A stretch of 64,000 bases of DNA from NCBI RefSeq assembly GCF_000427905.1, contig NZ_ATYX01000006.1, positions 124,001 to 188,000 of the forward strand, given 5' to 3'. Below, piece by piece: positions 16,600 through 25,247 of the stretch (position 1 is its first letter; every line of letters begins with the position of its first letter). Below the pieces are notes generated by a model. That model was not told the origin of the DNA, did no database searches, and worked only from the letters and a program-made list of their open reading frames with translations. The stretch is from Thermocrispum agreste DSM 44070 (GTDB lineage: Bacteria > Actinomycetota > Actinomycetes > Mycobacteriales > Pseudonocardiaceae). Position numbers and translations under genes: made by a program.

Positions 16600-19421
16600 T
16601 GTCGAGCCTGGGTGGCCGCAACGCCCGCTGCCCGGATGCTCATGTCCGAGACACGGCTTCCGCCGGCGCTCGGTCGGACTCGGTGCGGGCTGGTCCCGAT
16701 GTCCGCCTGGTTCCCGCAGCGGCGCTGGTGTGGGTTTCAGGGCTTGCAGGTGCACTGGTCGGCTGGTGGTGCGCCCCGCTCCTGGGTGGGCTCGCAGTGG
16801 TTGCGGCGCTGATGTTGCTCCGCATCCGGGTGGCGGTCGGTCTTGCGGCGGCGTTGCTGGTCTGCGGGTTGCTCGCGGTGGGGGTGCTCGGGATCAGCTT
16901 GCACCGCGCAGAGACTGATCCGTTGCGGTCCGTCGCCGAGAGCGGCGGGACGGCCGAGATGAGGCTGACCGTCGCCGAGCGCCCCAGACCGATCCGTGCC
17001 GCGGGGTATGCCGACGACCGTGCGGGCTCGGTAGTGATGGTGGCCACCGAGGCCGATCAGGTCGTGGTGGGGAAGCGACTCGTGGAGAGATCCGGCCGTG
17101 TCCTCGTCGTGGCGCGAGCCGACGGATGGGCGAGCCTGCTACCTGGTCAAATGGTGACTGCCGAGGGCTCCTTGTCGGCAGCCCGAGGTGGAGACATGAC
17201 CGTGGCCGTGCTGCACGTACGCAGCCCACCGCTGGCCGTCACCCCGGCGCCGTGGTGGCAGGAGGTTGCGGCGCGATTTCGCGCGGCCATGCGTGACGCC
17301 ACGCAGGTGCTCGAGCCCGAGGAAGCAGGTTTGCTGCCGGGGTTGGTCATCGGCGACACGGCGCGGATGACGCCACAACTGCAGGAGGAGTTCCGTGACG
17401 CGGGCCTGGCGCACCTAGTAGCGGTCTCGGGGTCGAACCTCGTCGTTGTGTGCGGAGCAGCGCTTGCGGTGACGCGGGCGGTACGGCTCGGGCCGCGGAC
17501 TTCGGCAATCGCAGCTGGTGCCGTGCTGACCGCATTCGTGATCGTGGTCGGGTACGAGCCGAGCGTGCTGCGCGCCGGGGTCATGGCCGCTGTCGGGCTA
17601 ATGGCGTTGTGCCTGGGGCGTGAGGGGTCGGCCGTGCCCGCGCTTTGCGTCGCGGTGGTCCTCCTCGTCCTGCTGGATCCTGCGATGGCCGTCAACGTGG
17701 GCTTCGCACTGTCGGTTGTCGCAACAGCGGCATTGGTCCTGGTCGCGCCCGGATGGGTGGAGGCTCTGCGTCGCCGACGGGTGCCTCGGGTCGTCGCAGA
17801 AGGGCTCGTCGTCCCACTGGTGGCGTTCGTCGCCACTGTGCCCATCCTGGCGGGCGTGACCGGCGAAGTCGGCCTGATGACCGTCGCCGCCAACGTGCTC
17901 GCCGCTCCGGTGGTGCCGCTGGCAACGGTGCTGGGCTTCGTGGCCGTGCTGACGGCGCCGCTGCTGTCCTGGCTCGCGGAGATCTTCGTGTATGCGGCGG
18001 GCCCTGAGATGACGTGGCTGATCGTCGTCGCGCGCCACGCGGCCGCCGTTCCCGGGGCGGTCGTCTCGTGGCCGGACGGATGGTGGGGCGGTCTGCTGGC
18101 GATGACTGTCTGCGGGGTTGTGGTTGTCCTGCTGCACAGTCGGCGATGGCGGCTCGTCGCGACGACGGTTGTGCTGGTCGTCGCCGTCGTGGTCGTGCCC
18201 GCCAAGGCGTGGCGACCTGGCTGGCCGCCGCCCGGGTGGGTGATGGTCGCGTGCGACGTCGGCCAGGGCGACGGGTTGGTGCTGGCCACCGGCCGCCCAG
18301 GTGAGGCCGTCGTCGTGGACACCGGCACGGAGCTCGGTCACATCGACGACTGCCTCGACCAGCTGGGGATCGCGACGGTACCGGTCGTGCTGCTCAGCCA
18401 CCTGCATGCCGACCATGTCGGAGGTCTGGCTGCAGTGGTGGAGGGACGCTCGGTCGGTGGGGTGGCCGTCGGTGACGGTCGATCTCCGGGCTGGGCGTGG
18501 CGCGAGGTGCAGCAGATCGCCGACCGCCGACGGCTGCCGTTGCTGCGGCTGCGGGCAGGGGAGCAGCTGCGATGGCCGCAGCTGACCGTGGACGTCCTCG
18601 GCCCGCGTCACCTCCCGAAGGGTGGGGACGACGGGAGAGGCGGAGAGGAAGGAACGGTGATCAACAACGCATCGGTGGTCCTGCGGGCCACGACACCGGT
18701 GGGCCGTGTGCTGCTCACCGGAGACATCGAGCAGGCTGCGCAGGCAGGCCTGCTTGCTGCAGGGGTGGACCTGCGGGCGGACGTGCTGAAGGTTCCGCAT
18801 CACGGATCGCGCTACACGTTGCCGGACTTCCTGGCCGCGGTGGCTCCGCGAGTGGCGATCATCAGCGTCGGCGCGGACAACCGGTACGGCCATCCGAGTC
18901 CGATGCTGGTCAAGGCGCTGCGGTCGGCCGGTGTGCTCGTTGCCCGGACAGACGTCAGCGGTGACGTCGCCGTCGCACCGGGACCGAACGGAGCCCTGTC
19001 GGTCCACGGCGAACGCGCACAGCCTTCCCCGGGCCGTGGTCTGCCGATTGGTGTGCACGACACGGCTGCTGGGCACGGTTACCAGCGAGCGCCGAGGTGC
19101 GCCGTATGCCACGGCCGAAGCCGGAGGGACGAGGATCCGCGTCGCCAGGAAAGGCCGGCCGCATGTCCGCGAGCGCGGCCACAACCGCTGAGACCGCCAG
19201 CACCGGTGGGCCGGCCACGTTCGAGGCGATCCGGCTGCCGCGAGCGATCCGGCTGCCGCAGGCAGTGCGGTGAGCTGGAACGGCCGCACACGGCTCAGGC
19301 CGAGACCTGCTGCGCAAACGGTCCAAACGGATCAGGTGGCCCCTGCAGCGTGGGCCCCTGCACCGTGCTGGCCATAGCCGCTGGGGCTGTCCGGGACTAC
19401 TGGGTCCGCCCGGACCGCTGA
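16599..19421 (+). CDS. comEC: ComEC/Rec2 DNA uptake channel with metallo-beta-lactamase domain and unusual C-terminal tail
   Basis: A 940-residue polytopic membrane protein. The N-terminal helices precede the competence core (about residues 230-500, containing EEAGLLPGLVIGDTARM and HLVAVSGSNL). The C-terminal metallo-beta-lactamase-like domain starts near 550 (VACDVGQGDG) with H601-x-H603-x-D605-H606 (HLHADH) and VPHHGSRYT. The recognisable protein ends near residue 806 (LSVHGER). The last 135 residues are Arg/Pro/Cys-rich, match nothing I know and reach the following decayed repeats, so the native stop may have been lost. The ATG at 16599 overlaps the comEA stop. Confidence 0.9.
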   Translation: MSSLGGRNARCPDAHVRDTASAGARSDSVRAGPDVRLVPAAALVWVSGLAGALVGWWCAPLLGGLAVVAALMLLRIRVAVGLAAALLVCGLLAVGVLGISLHRAETDPLRSVAESGGTAEMRLTVAERPRPIRAAGYADDRAGSVVMVATEADQVVVGKRLVERSGRVLVVARADGWASLLPGQMVTAEGSLSAARGGDMTVAVLHVRSPPLAVTPAPWWQEVAARFRAAMRDATQVLEPEEAGLLPGLVIGDTARMTPQLQEEFRDAGLAHLVAVSGSNLVVVCGAALAVTRAVRLGPRTSAIAAGAVLTAFVIVVGYEPSVLRAGVMAAVGLMALCLGREGSAVPALCVAVVLLVLLDPAMAVNVGFALSVVATAALVLVAPGWVEALRRRRVPRVVAEGLVVPLVAFVATVPILAGVTGEVGLMTVAANVLAAPVVPLATVLGFVAVLTAPLLSWLAEIFVYAAGPEMTWLIVVARHAAAVPGAVVSWPDGWWGGLLAMTVCGVVVVLLHSRRWRLVATTVVLVVAVVVVPAKAWRPGWPPPGWVMVACDVGQGDGLVLATGRPGEAVVVDTGTELGHIDDCLDQLGIATVPVVLLSHLHADHVGGLAAVVEGRSVGGVAVGDGRSPGWAWREVQQIADRRRLPLLRLRAGEQLRWPQLTVDVLGPRHLPKGGDDGRGGEEGTVINNASVVLRATTPVGRVLLTGDIEQAAQAGLLAAGVDLRADVLKVPHHGSRYTLPDFLAAVAPRVAIISVGADNRYGHPSPMLVKALRSAGVLVARTDVSGDVAVAPGPNGALSVHGERAQPSPGRGLPIGVHDTAAGHGYQRAPRCAVCHGRSRRDEDPRRQERPAACPRARPQPLRPPAPVGRPRSRRSGCRERSGCRRQCGELERPHTAQAETCCANGPNGSGGPCSVGPCTVLAIAAGAVRDYWVRPDR

Positions 19422-19870
19422 AGCGATCTCCTCCAGCGGGGATAGGCGCGCACGCTTGAGCTGAGTCGCGCTGCGTGAGAAGCCCGGCACCCAAGGAGAT
19501 GCTTACCGCCAGGGCGCCAATCAGCACGGCTAGGCCGGCCAGCACCGCTGGAGCGATCTCCCGCTCGCTCCGCCTGGCGGCGACGGCCCACGCGCACCCG
19601 GCCGGTACAGCGTGTGTTCGGGCCGGGATGCGGTGGGAAGGGAAGCCTGCTGCTGAGCCGAAGCGGGATGCGCCAGAAGCCCGGCCGCTAGGAGATGTGC
19701 GCTGCTAGGACCGACCAGCACCAGGAGCGTCGGCCGTTGTCGCTGGGCCGACTGGTACCGCTGGGCTGACCAGCACCGGTGGTGCGATCTCCTCCAGCTG
19801 GGAAGGGCGGGCACGGCCGAGCCGAATCGCGCTGCGCGACAAGCCCGCTGCTCGGAGAGGTGCACCGCTG
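19416..19870. repeat. Three diverged copies of an intergenic repeat between comEC and the thrC-like gene
   Basis: Copy A (19416-19510), copy C (19545-19709) and copy B (19774-19870) share an entry motif of the form GCTGxxGCGATCTC and a distal block of the form GAGCCGAATCGCGCTGCGCGA, then CAAGCCCG, then GGAGATG near the end. Copies are clearly related but heavily diverged and of unequal length. Each copy starts near an inverted CAGCACCGGTGG-like element. No gene is evident in this 535 bp gap. Confidence 0.6.
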
Positions 19871-19956
19871 AGGTCAGCCCCGCCGTCGAAGCCGGCCCGC
19901 GCCGCGGCAGCTGATCGGACCGCTGAGCCCCCCGCCGGTGACTCTCGCCGGCTCGC

Positions 19957-21231
19957 CTACTTGGCCAGGGCCGCGCGGACGGCGTCGACCGTGGGCTCGA
20001 CCGTCGCCTTGGGGCCGACGTGATCCTGCACGGCGTCGAGCGTCTTCAGGCCGTCGCCGGTGATCAGCAGGACGATCTCCTCGTCCGGGTCGATCTTGCC
20101 CGTGTCGATGAGCTTCTTCGCGGTCGCGACGGTGACCCCGCCCGCGGTCTCGGCGAACACCCCTTCAGTGCGTGCGAGCAGGCGAATGCCCTCGACGACT
20201 TCCTCGTCGGTGACGTCCTCGACGGCGCCGCCGGTCCGCCGCACCACGTCGAGCACGTACGGGCCGTCGGCCGGGTTCCCGATGGCCAGGGAACGGGCAA
20301 TGGTGTTCGGTTTGACCGGCTGCACCACGTCATAGCCCTGCTTGAAGGCGTTGGACACCGGTGCGCAGCCGCTGGCTTGCGCCCCGAACACTTTGTACGG
20401 CGTCGGTTCGACCAAACCCACCTCGCCCAGCTCCCGGAAGCCCTTGTCCACCTTGGTCAGCTGCGACCCGGAGGCGACCGGCACGACGATTTGCGGCGGG
20501 ATACGCCACCCGAGCTGCTCGGCGACCTCGAACGCGAGGGTCTTCGAGCCCTCCGAGTAGTACGGCCGCACGTTGACGTTGACGAAGGCCCACGACTCGT
20601 TCTCCGCGGCCAGCTCGGTGGCCAGTCGGTTGACGTCGTCGTACGTGCCGTCCACCGCGATGAGCGAGCCGTCGTACACCGCGGTGGTGAGGATCTTGGC
20701 GCGCTCGAGCGAGGCGGGGATCAGCACCACGGAGTCCCACCCGGCCCGCGCGGCCGCAGCGGCGACGGCGTTCGCCAGGTTGCCGGTCGACGGGCACGCG
20801 AGCACCGAGAAGCCGAACTCGCGGGCCGCGGCGAGCGCGACCGCCACGACGCGGTCCTTGAACGAGTGCGTGGGGTTCCCGGTGTCGTCCTTGATCCACA
20901 GCCGCCGGACCCCGAGCGCCTTGGCCAGCCGGTCGGCGCGGATCAGCTTGGTACAGCCCGGCTCGGTGTTGGGGAACTCCTCGACGTTGCTCGGCACGGG
21001 CAGCAGGTTCTTGTAGCGCCAGATGTTGCGCGGGCCCGCTTCGATCTGCTCGCGGGTGATCCGGCCGAAGTCGTAGGCGACCTCCAGCGGCGAGAAGTCC
21101 TCACTGGAGACGAACTCCGGTGCCAGCGGCTGGCGGTGCCCCTCTTCCTTGGACACCAGCTCGACGGCCGGGCCGAGATCGACGGACTTGCCGGAGCGCA
21201 CGGTGGACGGGGCACCAAAAGTTGCAGTCAT
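19957..21231 (-). CDS. thrC: Threonine-synthase-family PLP enzyme under SAM riboswitch (thrC or metM type)
   Basis: A 424-residue fold-type II PLP enzyme. PLP-binding Lys125 lies in GNPTHSFKDR; the phosphate-binding loop is CPSTGNLANAV; ITGDGLKTLD is near the end. By family it uses O-phosphohomoserine. It stands alone, without hom or thrB, and is preceded by a SAM-I riboswitch. SAM control makes little sense for threonine synthesis. It fits the MetM route known from Streptomyces, where a threonine-synthase homologue makes homocysteine from O-phosphohomoserine using a thiocarboxylated sulfur carrier (MetO). No ThiS/MoaD-like carrier gene is adjacent here. The family call is certain; the MetM function is inference. 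Confidence 0.9.
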   Translation of the reverse strand: MTATFGAPSTVRSGKSVDLGPAVELVSKEEGHRQPLAPEFVSSEDFSPLEVAYDFGRITREQIEAGPRNIWRYKNLLPVPSNVEEFPNTEPGCTKLIRADRLAKALGVRRLWIKDDTGNPTHSFKDRVVAVALAAAREFGFSVLACPSTGNLANAVAAAAARAGWDSVVLIPASLERAKILTTAVYDGSLIAVDGTYDDVNRLATELAAENESWAFVNVNVRPYYSEGSKTLAFEVAEQLGWRIPPQIVVPVASGSQLTKVDKGFRELGEVGLVEPTPYKVFGAQASGCAPVSNAFKQGYDVVQPVKPNTIARSLAIGNPADGPYVLDVVRRTGGAVEDVTDEEVVEGIRLLARTEGVFAETAGGVTVATAKKLIDTGKIDPDEEIVLLITGDGLKTLDAVQDHVGPKATVEPTVDAVRAALAK

Positions 21232-21240
21232 CGCGAGGTT

Positions 21241-21374
21241 CCTCTCCTCATCTTTCCCACGGAATGGGCCGGAATTGGCACCGTGCTCGTCAGCTACCTC
21301 GCGGATCCGAGATGACTGGCTGACGCCGGTTGCCGGGGCTTCACAGGGCCGGTCCCTCTGCCCCTCTTGATGAG
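21241..21374 (-). promoter_or_regulatory. SAM-I (S-box) riboswitch with adjacent ribosome-binding site
   Basis: Read on the minus strand, the S-box core is unmistakable: CTCATCAAGAGG, then GAGGGACCGGCCC, TGAAGCCCCGGCAACC, GGTGCCAATTCC and finally AAAGATGAG. The P1 helix pairs CTCATC (21369-21374) with GATGAG (21247-21252). The ribosome site AGGAGAGG (21241-21248) overlaps the last bases of P1 and lies nine bases before the ATG at 21231. SAM binding should stabilise P1 and hinder initiation, so this is probably a translational OFF switch. No intrinsic terminator was seen between the aptamer and the gene. Confidence 0.93.
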
Positions 21375-21769
21375 CGTTGTTCAGTTGTCCTGCAGGTCGC
21401 CCCGCAGCTTCGGTGGACAGCCGACTGGCATCCTCGGCTCACCCTACGGCACGGCCGGGACGAGCCGCCAGTTCGTCTCAGATCCGGAGATCGAGATCAC
21501 GCGACCGGCTGGACGTGCCTGCCGGCTCTTGCGTGCGAGGGGCGCATCGCGCTCGGCTACTGCTGCCGCAGGAATCCGCTCCACACTCACCGGCTCGGCT
21601 GCCTGCCGAAACCCGCACCCGCTTGCCAGCAGATTGCTGCGGCAGTTCGTTCCTCCATGCGTCCAGCTGACACGGTGAGTTGTCGACCTCGCGCGTCGAC
21701 AGTGACGGGACCGGCTCGCTCGTCGCCGGTCGCGAAGGCCTGGTCGTGCCGGCCACTGGCTGTTGCGGA

Positions 21770-21920
21770 TCGCTGGCCGCGACGGCGCCTGTTGTGGATC
21801 GCTGGCCGCCTTGCTGGCGCCTGTTGCGGATCGCTGGCCGCCTCGTTGGCGCCCGTCGCGGATCGCTGCCCTTCGCTCCCTGGCTGTTGCCGAATCCTGT
21901 CCGCCTCGTGCGTCGCTCGC
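21770..21920. repeat. Minisatellite of about 32 bp units upstream of holA
   Basis: Four to five tandem copies built on TGTTGCGGATCGCTGGCCGC followed by a variable TTGCTGGCGCC block; unit lengths are about 29, 32, 32 and 31, then a decayed copy. The array lies in the 870 bp gap between the SAM riboswitch and holA. Frames through it are Arg/Gln/Ala-rich on both strands and not convincing as genes. Nothing else was recognised between 21375 and 22246. Confidence 0.7.
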
Positions 21921-22246
21921 CGTTGGAAACCTGCTTGTGTCGGCCGCTGGCCGCCGCGAAACGCCTGATCGCTCGGCCGTCGGCTGCTGCGAGGTGCCGC
22001 CCGGCAAGTCCGCCGACTGCCGTGGAATCCGCTCCACGGTCGCCGCGTGCCACGGGAACTACCGGTTTCGTGAGCAGGGGGGCGCACGAACAGCTCCCGC
22101 TGATGGTCGCCGTTTCCGTGGCGCAGTCAGGCTTGCCCCGCGGTGTGCCGTTGTTCCCGGAGACGACAGGACCCTGTGCCGCTATCCGTCAGCTCCCGGA
22201 CGGGCTCGGACCGCCGACGTCGGCCCGGCGTGGCAGGATTCCACGC

Positions 22247-23227
22247 GTGAGTGCTGGCACCTCCCACCCTCCGGCCGTGCACGTGGTCCTCGGCGACGAG
22301 GAACTGTTGGTGGAGCGCGCGGTGCGGGACACCCTGGCGGCCGCGCGGCGCGTCGATCCCGCGGTGGATCTCACGCGGCTGAAGGCCGCGGACCTGACCG
22401 CGCCGTACCTGCTGGAGATGATCAGCTCCACCCTGTTCAGTGAGGGGCGGGTCGTCGTGCTGGAAGCGGCGCAGAGCGTGAGCGAGGAGATCGGCAAGGC
22501 GATCCTCGACTACGCCAAAGCGCCGTCCGACGGCGTCGTCCTCGTCGTGCTGCACTCCAACAGCGGCGGCACCAAGGCAGGCAAGGCGCTGCCTGCGGCG
22601 TTGCGCAAGGCAGGCGCGCAGATCACCGAGTGCGCCAAGATCACCAAGCCGGCCGAGCGGGAGGCGTTCGTCAAGGCCGAAATACGCCGTGCCGGAGGCA
22701 AGATCGACGCGGCGGCCGTCACCGCGTTGATCGACGCGGTCGGCTCCGACCTGCGTGAGCTCGCCATGGCCGCTTCCCAGCTGGTCGCGGACACCGGCGG
22801 GACCGTGACCGAGGAAGCGGTGCGGCGTTACCACCGGGGCAAGGCCGAGGTCAACGGGTTCGCGGTGGCGGAGAAGGTCGTGTCGGGGGACCGGGCAGCC
22901 GCCTTGGAATCCCTCCGGTGGGCCCTGCAGATCGGCGTCCCCCATGTGCTCATCGCCGACGCGATCGCCGATGCGGTGCGCACCATCGCCCGGGTCTCGG
23001 CTGCCGGACGTGGCAATCCGTACTCCATGGCGGGCGAGCTGGGGATGCCGCCGTGGAAGATTCGCCGCGCCCAGAGCCAGGCCCGCGGCTGGAGCCGGGA
23101 AGCACTCGCCGAGTCGATGGCGATCGTCGCGCGCTTGAACGCGGACGTGAAAGGCGCGGCCGCTGATCCCGAGTATGCGCTTGAGCGCGCCGCATTGGAG
23201 ATCGCTGCTGCGCGTTCGAACCGCTGA
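22247..23227 (+). CDS. holA: DNA polymerase III subunit delta
   Basis: A 326-residue clamp-loader subunit that opens the beta clamp. It begins near the conserved VHVVLGDEELLVERAV, a degenerate AAA+ domain, followed by domain III helices with GVPHVLIADAIADAVRTIARV and GMPPWKIRRAQSQARGW. The GTG at 22247 gives a family-length protein; the long upstream frame runs through the minisatellite and is rejected. The order comEC-holA-rpsT matches M. tuberculosis Rv2414c-Rv2413c-Rv2412, with the thrC-like gene inserted. Confidence 0.93.
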   Translation: MSAGTSHPPAVHVVLGDEELLVERAVRDTLAAARRVDPAVDLTRLKAADLTAPYLLEMISSTLFSEGRVVVLEAAQSVSEEIGKAILDYAKAPSDGVVLVVLHSNSGGTKAGKALPAALRKAGAQITECAKITKPAEREAFVKAEIRRAGGKIDAAAVTALIDAVGSDLRELAMAASQLVADTGGTVTEEAVRRYHRGKAEVNGFAVAEKVVSGDRAAALESLRWALQIGVPHVLIADAIADAVRTIARVSAAGRGNPYSMAGELGMPPWKIRRAQSQARGWSREALAESMAIVARLNADVKGAAADPEYALERAALEIAAARSNR

Positions 23228-23570
23228 CAGTCCATCGGTCCACTGGGCCGACCGTGGCGCGCCGTCGTCGGTCCTCCACGGCAGCGCCTGGACGACGTTG
23301 CCGGCGCAGTGGTCGAGCCCGGAACGTGGTGTGGATCGCGCGCTTTCCGACCGAGTACCGACAGCGGCGCGGTCGCGTGACGCAAAACCACCCGCCGAGG
23401 ACGGACATGCCGGGCAGCGACCACGGGCAACCGCATGGCTCGGGGAGACCGGCGACCGGGGATGCGTAGGTCCCGGCCTGGATCGATGCGTAGCATCACC
23501 GGCCGGGATCGGGCGGCGAGCTGGCTGGCTGCGGACCTGCAGATGCGAACTGGCCGACGTGCTTCGAGTT

Positions 23571-23705
23571 GGTCGGCGCGCACGAGCTGGTCGGCGCACC
23601 GGAGCGGGTCGGCACGTACGGGCTGGTTGGTGCGCGGTTCGAGCTGGTTGGTACGCACGAGCTGGTTGGCGCGCGCTTCGAGCGGGTCGGCACGCACAAA
23701 CCGCT
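23571..23705. repeat. Tandem repeat of 18/21 bp units, indels in multiples of three
   Basis: Seven units begin GGTYGG: four or so of 18 bp (for example GGTTGGTACGCACGAGCT) and three of 21 bp that carry three extra bases. Plus-strand reading gives hexa/heptapeptides such as VGTHEL, VGARFEL and VGTYGL; minus-strand reading gives RADQL/RTNQL-type units. The triplet-sized indels are unlike the other arrays in this window and could mean decay from a coding repeat, but no complete gene is present. Confidence 0.65.
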
Positions 23706-23780
23706 CGGCACACGCCCCGATCCGGGCGGCACACGCAACCAACCGGGCGGCGCTCGCCCGAAGGGGTCCGTAGACGCGAA

Positions 23781-23810
23781 CTGGCCGGCAGCGCGAACGC
23801 TGCCGGCCAG
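23781..23810 (-). terminator. Terminator of rpsT
   Basis: A perfect 13-pair stem, CTGGCCGGCAGCG with its complement CGCTGCCGGCCAG, closes a four-base loop that reads TTCG on the minus strand, an extra-stable tetraloop. It lies 17 bases past the rpsT stop codon. This is one of the clearest terminators in the window. Confidence 0.9.
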
Positions 23811-23826
23811 GAAGTCGCGTAGGGAA

Positions 23827-24087
23827 TTACAGCGCGTTGACCCGCTTGGCCATCGCGGACTTCTTGTTGGCGGCCTGGTTCTTGTGGATCACGCCCTTGC
23901 TGGCCGCCTTGTCCAGCTTGCGAGCGGCGATGCGCTGCAGCTCGACGGCCTTCTCCTTGTCGCCAGCCTCAACCGCCTCGCGGAACTTGCGGATTGCGGT
24001 CTTCACCGACGATTTCACCGCCTGGTTGCGCAGGCGGCGCTTCTCGTTGGTCTTGATGCGCTTGATCTGGGACTTGATATTGGCCAC
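23827..24087 (-). CDS. rpsT: 30S ribosomal protein S20
   Basis: An 86-residue basic, helical protein binding 16S rRNA. It starts [20 protein letters not shown] and includes [20 protein letters not shown], both family signatures. The GTG at 24087 is chosen because AAGGAG lies upstream and the protein then begins exactly at the conserved ANIKSQ; the longer frame is spurious. It is convergent with holA, as in mycobacteria. Confidence 0.97.
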   Translation of the reverse strand: MANIKSQIKRIKTNEKRRLRNQAVKSSVKTAIRKFREAVEAGDKEKAVELQRIAARKLDKAASKGVIHKNQAANKKSAMAKRVNAL

Positions 24088-24253
24088 GGAAGCTGCTCCT
24101 TGATCGTCGGTGGATGTCGCTGCGCGTTTTTGTGGCCCCGCGACGGACGTGGTGCAGCGTCGCGGGTTTCCTCCCCTGCGGAATGCCACGCGGAAGCGAC
24201 ACACCAGGCTAACAATCCCCGCTCTGCGGCCTTTCACCAGGTATCCACTGAGC

Positions 24254-24628
24254 ATGGAGGTTCTCAGCAGCCGGATCGTGCTGCGCCCGTCGGACCCGGA
24301 ACGGACGCACGCGTTCTACGGCGAAACCCTCGGTCTGGCGGTCTACCGCCAGTTCCCGGGAGGAAAGGTGTACTTCCTCGGCAACGGACTGCTCGAGGTG
24401 TCCGGCCGGGGAGAGGAAGGGGAACGTCGGGGCCTGGCGTTGTGGCTGCAGGTGCGTGACCTGTCCGACGCGCTGGCCGAGCTGGCATTGGCCGGGGTGC
24501 CGATCGTGCGTGGGCCGCGACGCGAGCCGTGGGGCCTGCACGAGGCGTGGATCGCCGACCCGGACGGAGTCCGGATCGTGCTGGTCGAGGTCCCGGAGGG
24601 CCACCCGCTGCGCTCCGATCCACGGTAG
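24254..24628 (+). CDS. VOC superfamily (glyoxalase/bleomycin-resistance-like) protein
   Basis: A 124-residue vicinal-oxygen-chelate protein with two beta-alpha-beta-beta-beta modules: [24 protein letters not shown], and [17 protein letters not shown] ending in [15 protein letters not shown]. This fold binds a metal or small ligand (glyoxalase, dioxygenase, resistance proteins). The ATG at 24254 begins the conserved first strand. It is monocistronic and divergent from rpsT. The specific substrate cannot be told. Confidence 0.88.
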   Translation: MEVLSSRIVLRPSDPERTHAFYGETLGLAVYRQFPGGKVYFLGNGLLEVSGRGEEGERRGLALWLQVRDLSDALAELALAGVPIVRGPRREPWGLHEAWIADPDGVRIVLVEVPEGHPLRSDPR

Positions 24629-25247
24629 CTTAGGCGCCCCGGCCGCCCCGGTCGGCGTTGGAGTACGCGACCGATCGGTGTCGCTGGCCGGGCGGAGGCT
24701 TCCCGCGTCGGTGATCGAATTTCGCCTGGTGGGAGGCTGCCCGGGAGAGCCTGGGCTCCCTCCGGTGGTTCCTCGTTGGTCGGTGTCGGCTCGGTGGCGA
24801 GGGAGCGCCTGGTGTGGCGGGTGCTGGCGGCGGCGGAACGGGTTGGTTCGTCGCCGTTGGTCCTGCTCGGTGGTGTGCGTGGCGCGTTGGTTGGTGGGCT
24901 CGGCTTGGTTGGTGGTTGAGTGTGTGGGCGGGCCGGTCGACTCCTGCCGGTGTGCTTGCGGGTTGGCGTGGCTGTGGGTGCGAGGGAGCGCCTGGTGTCT
25001 GGCCGGGCGGTGCTGGCGGCCGGGGAACGAGACTGCCGCCGTCGTTGGTCGTGGCCGGTGGCGTGCGGAGCGCGCCTGGTGGTCGGCTTCGCCGGGTGGG
25101 GTGCGCGGACGTGTGGGTGATACGGCACCGGTTGGTGCTTCTCCCGTCAGTCATCCGTCGCCGGGCTACGTGCCGTTCGGCGCGGAGCAAGGGACCGGAG
25201 CCCATTCCCGCCGCGTGGTGCTCGGCCGGTGCAAAGTCACGTCCCGG
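24629..25247. other. Strand-asymmetric intergenic region with two 45-50 bp direct repeats
   Basis: About 620 bp that is G/T-rich on the plus strand. Two imperfect direct repeats, at 24797-24840 and 24980-25029, share GCGAGGGAGCGCCTGGTGT, a following GTGCTGGCGG block and GGAACG, 183 bp apart; a third weak copy lies near 25065. The open frames (such as the minus-strand Pro/Arg/His-rich one) have no domain and follow the base skew, so I do not call a gene. Confidence 0.5.

Noticed and set aside
21444-22087. Minus-strand ORFs of 166-197 residues across the minisatellite
   Set aside because: Arg/Gln/Ser-rich with no domain, no good ribosome site, and they run through the tandem repeat; holA upstream DNA only.
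24630-25205. Minus-strand Pro/Arg/His-rich 191-residue frame
   Set aside because: Composition follows the strand skew; no conserved motif, and alternative frames are equally open.
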